Source: a virus. From it: a DNA stretch of 58,726 bases. A program made the position numbers and the translations under genes. This document shows, piece after piece, positions 41,003 through 47,820 of the stretch. The notes beneath the pieces are model-generated. The model was not told the DNA's origin. It ran no database searches and saw only the letters and a program-made list of their open reading frames with translations. The stretch lies in the IMG/VR virus record IMGVR_UViG_3300010391_000099, positions 1 through 58,726 of that record; one strand, 5' to 3'. Positions within the stretch are counted from its first letter, which is position 1; each line of letters begins with the position of its first letter.

Positions 41003-41032
41003 TTGACTTAACATAATATCTGTAGGTAGACT
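41003..41032 (+). promoter_or_regulatory. Rightward promoter of XRE gene
   Basis: -35 TTGACT (41003-41008), 18-base spacer, -10 TAGACT (41027-41032). The ATG of the XRE gene is at 41042, nine bases on, so the mRNA would be leaderless or nearly so. A perfect 8-bp palindrome AAGTACTT overlaps the -35 (40997-41004). Confidence 0.45.
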
Positions 41033-41041
41033 TCCGCCGCT

Positions 41042-41242
41042 ATGAGAGCGGCGACGAAGGAAGCCAAGCAGTTAGGCGCAAGGCTCCGCCAGTACAGACG
41101 CGGGCGCGGCTGGACGCAAGAGAAACTTGCCGACCTTACCGAGTTGTCTGTTACGCAAGTCTCAGACCTAGAGCGCGGCCTCTCTCTCCACCCTAAAAAC
41201 CTCCTCAAGATTCGCACCTTCATCGGAGACAACCATGCCTGA
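41042..41242 (+). CDS. XRE-family helix-turn-helix regulator (66 aa)
   Basis: A 66-aa protein that is almost entirely a Cro/CI-type DNA-binding domain: LGARLRQYRRGRGWTQEKLADL (helices 1-2) and LSVTQVSDLERGLS (recognition helix and turn). It has no dimerisation or protease-sensitive domain, so it is more Cro- than CI-like. Divergent to the 40668-40946 gene with overlapping promoters and an inverted repeat between them, a classic autoregulatory switch layout. Its last 75 bases overlap the leftward gene at 41168-41461. Confidence 0.85.
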   Translation: MRAATKEAKQLGARLRQYRRGRGWTQEKLADLTELSVTQVSDLERGLSLHPKNLLKIRTFIGDNHA

Positions 41243-41461
41243 GTGTTCTTCGAGGAGTTCCTTGTACTCGCCGACCCAGCGTGCGAAACGGGCTTGGGCA
41301 ACGGCTTCAATCCACTCTTGGATGAGTTCGCCCATTTCTTTTCTCAGATTGGCGGCTTTGGCAAGGCGGTTGAGTTCGATGTCGCTCAAGCAAATCTTAG
41401 AGTGGAGCAGGATCGCCGACTGGTGGAAGGTGAGGGTTCGCTTTTCTTTTTTCGGTGGCAT
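41168..41461 (-). CDS. Leftward helical protein of unknown function (97 aa)
   Basis: ATG 41461 has GGAG six bases upstream on the minus strand, supporting real translation. The product is charged and helical: LSDIELNRLAKAANLRKEMGEL then WIEAVAQARFARWVGEYKELLEE. It is convergent with and overlaps the XRE gene by 75 bases, so the two transcripts are antisense to each other there. No family recognised. Confidence 0.6.
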   Translation of the reverse strand: MPPKKEKRTLTFHQSAILLHSKICLSDIELNRLAKAANLRKEMGELIQEWIEAVAQARFARWVGEYKELLEEHSGMVVSDEGANLEEVFRVEREAAL

Positions 41462-41524
41462 TAGCGTCTCCGCTTTGTAGATGTTGAGTTGAGTCTGACG
41501 CAGGAAGGAAGCTGAGAGTTGCCG

Positions 41525-41998
41525 ATGAACGAGACGAACGCAAACCTGAAGCCAGAGAGGTTTCCCGCCATGACCCGGCTAGAGGGATACCTGATTCGCT
41601 GGCTTGACCAACAGGCAGACCTGTACGACTCCAAACGAGGGGCGGTGATGCGGTTGTTTCTCAAGGCTCTGTACTGGTGGGTACACCGGGACGGGGAAGA
41701 GATGGCAACACACAGGCTGGCGCAGTTTCTCATTGAAGCCCAGATGTTGAAGCATTCGCAGGATGTGGCGCAAGTGTTACTACAGAAACAGATCGTAGCG
41801 GAGCGTAACGAATCCGCAGCGAAACCGAGCCGGACGGAAGAGGCTTCCTTGACGGGCGAGCCGAGCCGTCCGGCCCGGACTTCACGCCCTACAAGCCCAC
41901 GATTGGCTCATAGTCACCGTTTGGCGGTGGTAGAGGCGGTGGTTTCGGCATGGCAGTTCACCCCCTTGGAGCGAGGATTCGCTTACCGTGGAGTGTAG
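41525..41998 (+). CDS. Unknown protein (157 aa)
   Basis: ATG 41525 with GAGAG six bases upstream; a TTG at 41519 is possible. The first half is helical and aromatic (RLEGYLIRWLDQQADLYDSKRG then LFLKALYWWVHRDGEE), the second half is Ser/Pro/Arg-rich and probably disordered. No family recognised. It begins the rightward early region. Confidence 0.5.
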   Translation: MNETNANLKPERFPAMTRLEGYLIRWLDQQADLYDSKRGAVMRLFLKALYWWVHRDGEEMATHRLAQFLIEAQMLKHSQDVAQVLLQKQIVAERNESAAKPSRTEEASLTGEPSRPARTSRPTSPRLAHSHRLAVVEAVVSAWQFTPLERGFAYRGV

Positions 41999-42020
41999 CG
42001 CGAAAAAAGAGGAAACGACG

Positions 42021-42725
42021 ATGGAACTGCCGATTACTTTCTTCATGGTAACGGTTCTGTTTCTACTCATCGGAGTACTTGGTGGGCGCGGGGTTCTGCT
42101 AAAGGACTTGATGTTCACCGGCTACCTGCTGTGGTTCCTTCTGGCGACTGCCGGGTTGTGGGTGTTCATGCAGTCGAAATCTCCGCCACGACTGCACGAG
42201 ACTGCCTACTTGTTTCTCTATGGAGCATCCTTGCTGCTGGCAATGGCAGTCATGCTTCGGCATCCGCAGGGATGGCATCCGGTTCTACTTGGTTCGTTGT
42301 GCGCTGTGGTTTGTTTTTGGCTGGGCTGGGGAGACTTTCCAAGGGCTACGGTGCTGGAAGCTGCATCCTGCTTCATTCACCTAAGCCTTGGCCTCTACGC
42401 CTTGACGCAGAGTTTTTCAGCAACGCCGGGGTTTGAGGTTGTGAAGTTGCGCGGGCTGGGTCTGTTCTGGCTGGGACAGTTGGGGGCGTCGGCGATCTAC
42501 GTGGCGGGAGTTCTTCGCGGGCAGCAGCCGCAAAAGTTTACGACCGACATTGCCGCAGCGGTAGGCGCGATGGCGATTCTTTGGATGGCGCTGACTTTCT
42601 GGTTTGGCGGCGGGCAAGCGTGGAGCGGCGTTCCAGTCGAGGACAAGAAGGACAGCGACCGTGGCGGCTGGCTGGAAGTACAGGGAGAACTAGCAAGAGG
42701 GAAGGCCAGGGTTTCTCTGCGATGA
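42021..42725 (+). CDS. Polytopic membrane protein (234 aa)
   Basis: ATG 42021 with AAGAGGAAAC upstream. About six or seven transmembrane helices are seen, e.g. ITFFMVTVLFLLIGVLGG, LMFTGYLLWFLLATAGLWVF, AYLFLYGASLLLAMAVML, VLLGSLCAVVCFWLGW and AAAVGAMAILWMALTFWF, with a short charged tail. No enzyme motif. Early membrane proteins in phages often block superinfection or defend the cell; that is inference only. Confidence 0.65.
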   Translation: MELPITFFMVTVLFLLIGVLGGRGVLLKDLMFTGYLLWFLLATAGLWVFMQSKSPPRLHETAYLFLYGASLLLAMAVMLRHPQGWHPVLLGSLCAVVCFWLGWGDFPRATVLEAASCFIHLSLGLYALTQSFSATPGFEVVKLRGLGLFWLGQLGASAIYVAGVLRGQQPQKFTTDIAAAVGAMAILWMALTFWFGGGQAWSGVPVEDKKDSDRGGWLEVQGELARGKARVSLR

Positions 42726-43030
42726 GGATAGAACTTGGAAAGATGAGGGTGTTGGAGTTCGACGTACAGAACTCTAGCTGCTGGCTGCATGACTACACTT
42801 TCGAGGTTGCCGGTGTCGCAGGTTCGCTAGATCAGCTAGGGATTTGTCTGTTCTGCCGAAAAGAGCGGCAATTCACAGTTGACGAATTAGCCGAACTGGT
42901 CGGCAAGCGAGGCCACCAACCCCGCGAAAGCGGGGAATACTGCACCACAGTAAGAAAGGCCGGGAACGACCCTTCGACACCCCACCCAAACCGTTCCCGG
43001 CCTCCCTCTCTTGGAGGAGCGGTGCAATGA
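42722..43030 (+). CDS. Small protein with CxxC (102 aa)
   Basis: Coupled by ATGA at 42722. One Cys pair (CLFC near residues 42-45), an N-terminal beta-like half and a Pro/Arg/Ser-rich tail (HPNRSRPPSLGG). Perhaps a half zinc ribbon. Next gene is again coupled by ATGA. Confidence 0.5.
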   Translation: MRIELGKMRVLEFDVQNSSCWLHDYTFEVAGVAGSLDQLGICLFCRKERQFTVDELAELVGKRGHQPRESGEYCTTVRKAGNDPSTPHPNRSRPPSLGGAVQ

Positions 43031-43365
43031 ACTACCCGCCGCCATTCAACGGATGCGACCCGACCCACGAGGGCGACCCGCGAATATGGATCAACGAGAC
43101 GGAGCCGGAGCCAGAAGAAGAGATTGGGGCCGTTGACCTGTCGGGGACTCCTTCCTCGTCAGTTTGGTACGCGGCGCGGGATACAGGTCAAAACCGCCTC
43201 CGCCCTTTTCCCGTCTACGTGGACAAGAAAATCTGTGTCAAGGGCAACTGGATTGTCTGTCCCTTCTGTTGGCGGAAGTGGGAACGCGGGATTGACTCAC
43301 TTCCGGGCGATCTAATCGAGTGCCAGTGCAAGAAGGTGTTGGAGGTCGAGGCGGTGGAGGCGTAG
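43027..43365 (+). CDS. Zinc-ribbon-like protein (112 aa)
   Basis: Coupled by ATGA. Acidic N-terminal half (ETEPEPEEEIGAVD), then CPFC near residues 78-81 and CQC near 99-101, a zinc-ribbon spacing. No family recognised; one of a series of small zinc proteins in this region. Confidence 0.55.
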   Translation: MNYPPPFNGCDPTHEGDPRIWINETEPEPEEEIGAVDLSGTPSSSVWYAARDTGQNRLRPFPVYVDKKICVKGNWIVCPFCWRKWERGIDSLPGDLIECQCKKVLEVEAVEA

Positions 43366-43530
43366 ATGGCGCTAAAGATTCAGTGCCGCAAGCACCCGAA
43401 GTACAACGGGAAGAAAGAGCCGCTGGCCTCGTGTGAGGGATGCCAGTTTGTTCACGCGCTGCGGCTAGAGATTCAGAGCCGGTCGGGAGTGCCGATTAAA
43501 TTCCCCGATACGGTTGAGGTTTCAGAATGA
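43366..43530 (+). CDS. Small zinc-binding protein (54 aa)
   Basis: ATG 43366 directly follows the previous TAG. Cys7, His11, Cys25 and Cys28 (C-x3-H ... C-x2-C) make a compact zinc site in QCRKHPKYNGKKEP and SCEGCQF. This Cys-x3-His-Pro-x-Tyr pattern recurs in small phage proteins of unknown role. The next gene overlaps by ATGA. Confidence 0.6.
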   Translation: MALKIQCRKHPKYNGKKEPLASCEGCQFVHALRLEIQSRSGVPIKFPDTVEVSE

Positions 43531-43694
43531 GGACGGTTTGCGCTTGGTGTGGCGCTGTTATTCAAGAAGGCGAAGAGCCAACCACTCACGGCATCTGCCC
43601 TTCTTGCGAAGCCGCCGAGCGCAAGGTTGACCCGCTGCAACTCAGGCAAGAGGAAACAATGACGAGTTTGATGTTTCGGCGGAGGTTGCCGTGA
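43527..43694 (+). CDS. Small zinc-ribbon protein (55 aa)
   Basis: ATGA-coupled. CAWC (residues 5-8) and CPSC (24-27) form a compact zinc ribbon (C-x2-C-x15-C-x2-C), followed by a short basic helix ending RRRLP. Likely a nucleic-acid or protein adaptor; function unknown. Confidence 0.6.
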   Translation: MRTVCAWCGAVIQEGEEPTTHGICPSCEAAERKVDPLQLRQEETMTSLMFRRRLP

Positions 43695-43870
43695 CGGTTG
43701 CTGAGTTAATTGCCGCGCTGGAGAAAGCCGAGAACAAGAACGCAGAAGTGATGGTCGTGGACGAACAAGGAAAGCTCACGCTGGAAATTGCCTCAATAGA
43801 TGAATCTCCGGCGGGCAAGCACTATGAGGGGCAGGTCAACATCATCGTCGAGGAGTGGCCGAGCCTGTGA
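43691..43870 (+). CDS. Small acidic protein (59 aa)
   Basis: GTGA-coupled on both sides (starts at GTG 43691, stop overlaps GTG 43867). It has a helix (VAELIAALEKAENKNAEV) then beta strands (VMVVDEQGKLTLEIASID). Pattern resembles small phage proteins with an N-terminal LI..L....n..a.V motif; function unknown. Confidence 0.55.
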   Translation: MTVAELIAALEKAENKNAEVMVVDEQGKLTLEIASIDESPAGKHYEGQVNIIVEEWPSL

Positions 43871-44670
43871 ACCTAGAAGTCAACAAGCGCGATGCGCTGG
43901 AGTTGATGGCGGATATGGCCTATCTGCCGGATGAGTCGGTGGATGTGATTGTTAGTGATCCCCCCTACTGGACTCTGGACAAGTGGCGCAACGTCGGGAC
44001 GACTACCCGGCTGGGCGGGCACCGCAACAAGGGCGAGCAGAGGGACGAGATGTGGTTCCCGACGATTGACCAAGAATACCTCTGGCAGTGTTTCTTGGAG
44101 TTCGACCGCATCTTGAAACTGGACGGACATCTCTACCTTTTCTGCGACGACAAGGTAGGCACAATCCTGATGAATTGGGTGCAGGAGGCGCAGGGAGACC
44201 ATCGTTTCGGGGACGCCCACCTGCTTGTATGGGACAAGGTGAATCAAGGAATGGGCTACCACTACCGACGTCGCTACGACTTCATTCTGTTTGCATGGCG
44301 AACTCCGAGGGATGGCGTGCGTGGTTTCAAGCCTCGCAAATTGGCCGACTTGGGAATCCCCGACATCCTCACGGCGAAGCGGGTAACGAACAGCTACCCG
44401 ACTGAAAAGCCGGTAGAGATTTACCGAACGCTAGTCAATCAATCGGCTCGATGCAGAGATACCTTGTTCGATCCTTTCGCGGGGAGCGGAACCTTGGCGG
44501 CTGCTATTCCAGACGAAGGATGGCAAAACTGCCGTGTGATTCTGAACGACATTTCAGACGGCTCTATCGCCCATATGAGAAATCGCTTCCGGCAAAGTGG
44601 CGGACTATTCCGCTCAAGCCTGCCTGCGATTAACTGGCGTTGTGATGCGGCGGAGGTAGCAAGTGGCTAA
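43867..44670 (+). CDS. DNA methyltransferase (N6-adenine or N4-cytosine)
   Basis: A 267-aa class-beta-like amino-methyltransferase: the catalytic DPPY is at residues 31-34 and the SAM-binding FDPFAGSG at 201-208. It transfers a methyl group to an exocyclic amino group in DNA, giving protection from host restriction or marking phage DNA. GTG 43867 (GTGA overlap) is preferred over GTG 43855, whose ribosome-binding site would overlap the codon. No matching restriction enzyme is nearby, so it is an orphan enzyme. Confidence 0.92.
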   Translation: MNLEVNKRDALELMADMAYLPDESVDVIVSDPPYWTLDKWRNVGTTTRLGGHRNKGEQRDEMWFPTIDQEYLWQCFLEFDRILKLDGHLYLFCDDKVGTILMNWVQEAQGDHRFGDAHLLVWDKVNQGMGYHYRRRYDFILFAWRTPRDGVRGFKPRKLADLGIPDILTAKRVTNSYPTEKPVEIYRTLVNQSARCRDTLFDPFAGSGTLAAAIPDEGWQNCRVILNDISDGSIAHMRNRFRQSGGLFRSSLPAINWRCDAAEVASG

Positions 44671-45004
44671 GAGGATTCGGCGCAAGAGAAGCAAGAATTG
44701 GAGGATGCCCCCGAACGCTGTCTATGTGGGCCGTCCTACTAAGTGGGGCAATCCGTTCGTGGTTCACCTAGATGGATACGCAGCCGCGCCGCAAATTGCG
44801 CTGGTTTCATTCCGCGAAATGCTCAGGAAAGAAGGGGCGTGGTCGCCTATTCCGGTTCACAAATGGCCGAAAGGAAAAATCCCCGCCCAGTGGACTACGG
44901 TTGAGGATGTAAAGCGGGAACTTCGTGGAAAAGACTTAGCCTGCTGGTGCCCGCTCGACCAACCATGTCACGCCGACATTCTGTTGGAGATTGCCAATGC
45001 CTGA
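44663..45004 (+). CDS. DUF4326 family protein
   Basis: A 113-aa protein starting at GTG 44663 after GGAGGTAGC. It shows the family's two signatures: VYVGRPTKWGNPF (residues 20-32) and LRGKDLACWCPLDQPCHADILLE near the end. DUF4326 proteins are common in phages; their function is unknown, though a nucleotide-related role has been suggested by gene context. It overlaps the next gene by eight bases. Confidence 0.85.
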   Translation: MAKRIRRKRSKNWRMPPNAVYVGRPTKWGNPFVVHLDGYAAAPQIALVSFREMLRKEGAWSPIPVHKWPKGKIPAQWTTVEDVKRELRGKDLACWCPLDQPCHADILLEIANA

Positions 45005-45572
45005 GCTTCTGCTGGACGAAGCGACCCACACCTACACGGTGGAAGGGCGTGAAGTGATCTCCGTCACCCAGGCGCTTGACCGCTGCGGGCTGCTGTGGCG
45101 GTCGGAGGACGAAGGGCCGCGAGAGCGGGGCCGGAGAGTTCACGAAGCCTGCCACTATTTTGATGAACAGGATTTGGACTGGAGCACGGTACTTGCCGAA
45201 GACGAGCCGTATGTACGGGCGTGGGAGAGTTGCCGGAAGCAGTTCCACCTAGAGATTCTGGCGGTGGAGAAAAAACTGTACGACCCGTTGCGCCACTACG
45301 CTGGTAAGCCCGATGTGGTAGGGAAGGTAGATGGATTGAACGCCGTGCTTGACCGCAAGGCGGGACAGGTGCAAGCGGCTGCCGCGCTTCAAGTGGCAGG
45401 GTACGGGAATCTGGCTTGGCCTGGAAGTGTTGTATGGCGGGCAGCGGTACAACTGAAGCCGGATGGGAAGTTTTCGCTGCACATCTACCCGATGGAGGAA
45501 TACCTGAGCGACCTGCACGACTTCTATTCGTGCCTGCGAGTCGCGGCGTGGAAAGAGAGGAATGGCAAATGA
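44997..45572 (+). CDS. PD-(D/E)XK exonuclease, Cas4/RecB-like
   Basis: A 191-aa nuclease. His49 in RGRRVHEAC, then GKPDVVGKVDG (Asp106) and VLDRKAG (Asp119-Arg-Lys121) give the H...D...[D/E]-x-K arrangement, with a later Q-x2-G-Y (132-136). Such phage enzymes chew 5' ends to prepare single strands for recombination. It is followed by two recombination-type genes, so it probably belongs to a phage recombination module. ATG 44997 is chosen; TTG 44991 is also in frame. Confidence 0.82.
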   Translation: MPELLLDEATHTYTVEGREVISVTQALDRCGLLWRSEDEGPRERGRRVHEACHYFDEQDLDWSTVLAEDEPYVRAWESCRKQFHLEILAVEKKLYDPLRHYAGKPDVVGKVDGLNAVLDRKAGQVQAAAALQVAGYGNLAWPGSVVWRAAVQLKPDGKFSLHIYPMEEYLSDLHDFYSCLRVAAWKERNGK

Positions 45573-46252
45573 GCACAGCGGCAACGCAACCTAAAGAACT
45601 CGAAAGCCAAGCCCTTGCCCTGCCAGAGCAGGCGCGAGAACTCAGCATTCGGGATCAAGGAAGCTACGACGCGGCGGTAGCGTTTCTTTCCGTGGTTAAG
45701 CAGATGCGGCAGGAGATTGACCGCACCTTCGATCCGATTATCAGCAAAGCTCACGCCGCCCACAAAGAAGCCTGCGAGCAGAAGCGGCGCGTAGAAGCTC
45801 CCGTAGTGGAAGCGGAGCGCATTGTGAAGGGAGCTATCGGCGGGTTTGCCTTGGAGCAGAAGAGGTTGGCCGAGGCCGAGGGCGAACGGTTGCGCCAAGA
45901 GGCGGAAGCGCAGGAACAAGAACTGCGGCAAGAGTTGTCGTTGCGAGTGAAGGCCGCTGGCGCGTCGGAGGAAGAAGTCAGGGCAATCGTTGAATCTCCC
46001 AGCACGGCCCCGCCGCCCGTAGCCCAGCCGAGCTATGAGCAAGACACCCGCGTTTCTACCAGGGCCAATTGGAAGGCTGAAGTAACCGACTTCAAGTTGC
46101 TGGTGAAGGCGGCGTCGGAGAAAGACGAACTACTGAGTCTCTTGCAAGCGAACCAGACGGCACTAAACCAACTGGCGAAGGCGATGAAAGAGAAGATGAA
46201 CGTGGCGGGAGTGCGGGCGTACAACGACACGGTAGTTTCGGCGAAAGTCTGA
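45569..46252 (+). CDS. Coiled-coil recombination-module protein
   Basis: A 227-aa, Glu/Ala/Gln-rich protein coupled to the exonuclease by ATGA. Residues 35-160 form a long coiled coil; the C-terminal part (NWKAEVTDFKLLVKAASEKDEL and a terminal VAGVRAYNDTVVSAK) is a small conserved-looking domain seen in phage proteins located beside recombinases. It may serve the annealing protein or ssDNA handling. A direct function cannot be read from the sequence. Confidence 0.6.
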   Translation: MSTAATQPKELESQALALPEQARELSIRDQGSYDAAVAFLSVVKQMRQEIDRTFDPIISKAHAAHKEACEQKRRVEAPVVEAERIVKGAIGGFALEQKRLAEAEGERLRQEAEAQEQELRQELSLRVKAAGASEEEVRAIVESPSTAPPPVAQPSYEQDTRVSTRANWKAEVTDFKLLVKAASEKDELLSLLQANQTALNQLAKAMKEKMNVAGVRAYNDTVVSAKV

Positions 46253-46266
46253 GCAGGAGGAAGAGA

Positions 46267-47820
46267 ATGGCGATTTTGGGACTGACACACACGGCGGACG
46301 GAACGCCGCTGCAAAGGCTGGCGGTGGAAGTGAAAGTAGCCATCGGCCTAGGGCCGGATGAGCAGGAAGGCCGGAAAGCACCAAAGAAGCTAGACCACTT
46401 CGTTTTTCTGCGGAAGAAGGGCGCGGAGTTGAAGTGGAAGCTGGATGAGGAGTTGAACGCTTTCTACTGCAAGCGGGCAGGCGGCGACCCCCAAGAGATT
46501 CCCATTGTGCTGATGGCCGACGACCCCGAAAACATCTTCCGCACAGCCTACGAATGGTGGACGGCTACGGAGCGGCGGTGCTGGAGCAATGTTCTTCAAG
46601 AGAATGGGAAATTGGTACAGGTTGCTACGCGAAGGACAAAGGAGTATCCAGACGGCCAGCCGTGGTCGCCGCCGAACCCTTGCGGGGATGGCTGCCCTGA
46701 CTTGGAGCGTGGGGACTGCAAGCCCAGCGCCGACCTTTACTTCATCTTGGCCGACTTCCCGACCCTTGGTTCGGTCTGCCGCCTGCACACTTCCAGCTAT
46801 CGTTCTATCCGTCAGATTCACTCCAGCTTGGAGCAGTTGCGCTACACCTTTGGCGGGCGCTTGATGGGGTTGCAGGTGATGCTCACCTGCCGACCGGAAA
46901 AAACTGCCTACTTGGACTCGCAGGGCAAGAAGCACACCACGACCATCTACGCGCTGAGTTTGGAGCTTTCGGCTAATCGAATGCGGGAGTTGTTGGAGAA
47001 GGCGACAGCCAACGCGCAGTTGTTCGAGCAGACGCGAAAGCTCTTGGGCGGGCAGCGCATCGAGTTCGTTGAGGAGGAGGAGGTAAAAGCCCCGGAGATC
47101 AACGCGGAGTTCCACCACGTTGAAGATGAGGCGGATGAGGAGAAGTTGCATCCCAAGCGAAGGTCGCAAGGAAACGGCTCTGCGGCCACAGTTGAACCGG
47201 AGGATAGTGACGCAGGGATTCGCTACGCTCACGGCGACAAGGTTGTATTTCTCTCTGGTGCTGGATTGTCCAAGATGGCCGATGTGTTGAGAGCCTACAA
47301 AGCCAAGGAAATCAAAGAAACGGGCGAGTGGGCGATTCACAAAGGATGGTTCGCAGCGTTGAAGCAGGCTTGCGAAAAACGGAAAGTGCCCTTGGTTGAA
47401 ACAAGAGCGGTAGAGAAGGCAGAGCCGCCGCCCCCGATTGAAGGTGAGACGGTAGAGCCAGCGGAGCCAAGCGGGACGCTTTTTGCCAAACCGCCGACGA
47501 TTGAGGAGCCGTTCTTTCCAGAAGCAGAACTAGAAGTGCCTGCTACCGCGAACGGCCTGGTCAAGCGCACCGGAATGGTCAAGAGCGTCCACGGGCCGAA
47601 AACGGCGAAGAACAACGCCAAATACTACTCGCTGATGATGGGCGGGGTAGGCTACTTCTGCTACAAGCGCGACCTCTTCGACTTCATCCGGGACTCGGAA
47701 GGCTACGACTGTACCTTCCTTGTTCGGGTTGACAGCAGCGATTTTCCTCGTATTGAGAGCGTGCTGAAAATCGGCGAATTGGAGTGGACGGAAGAGGGCT
47801 TGCCCGTGGTGAGGCGATGA
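46267..47820 (+). CDS. Gp3-like protein (phiC31 RDF family), extended
   Basis: A 517-aa protein. Residues 1-260 resemble the Gp3-like family that includes the recombination directionality factor of phage phiC31: a Cys cluster (Cys139, Cys143, Cys151) followed by ADLYFILADFP and HTSSYRSIRQIHSSL near 155-187. Residues 300-430 are a charged linker and an OB-like segment may follow at 435-510 (TGMVKSVHGPKTAKNN). No integrase is visible here, so it probably has a general recombination role in this phage. ATG 46267 follows GGAGGAAGAGA. Confidence 0.65.
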   Translation: MAILGLTHTADGTPLQRLAVEVKVAIGLGPDEQEGRKAPKKLDHFVFLRKKGAELKWKLDEELNAFYCKRAGGDPQEIPIVLMADDPENIFRTAYEWWTATERRCWSNVLQENGKLVQVATRRTKEYPDGQPWSPPNPCGDGCPDLERGDCKPSADLYFILADFPTLGSVCRLHTSSYRSIRQIHSSLEQLRYTFGGRLMGLQVMLTCRPEKTAYLDSQGKKHTTTIYALSLELSANRMRELLEKATANAQLFEQTRKLLGGQRIEFVEEEEVKAPEINAEFHHVEDEADEEKLHPKRRSQGNGSAATVEPEDSDAGIRYAHGDKVVFLSGAGLSKMADVLRAYKAKEIKETGEWAIHKGWFAALKQACEKRKVPLVETRAVEKAEPPPPIEGETVEPAEPSGTLFAKPPTIEEPFFPEAELEVPATANGLVKRTGMVKSVHGPKTAKNNAKYYSLMMGGVGYFCYKRDLFDFIRDSEGYDCTFLVRVDSSDFPRIESVLKIGELEWTEEGLPVVRR

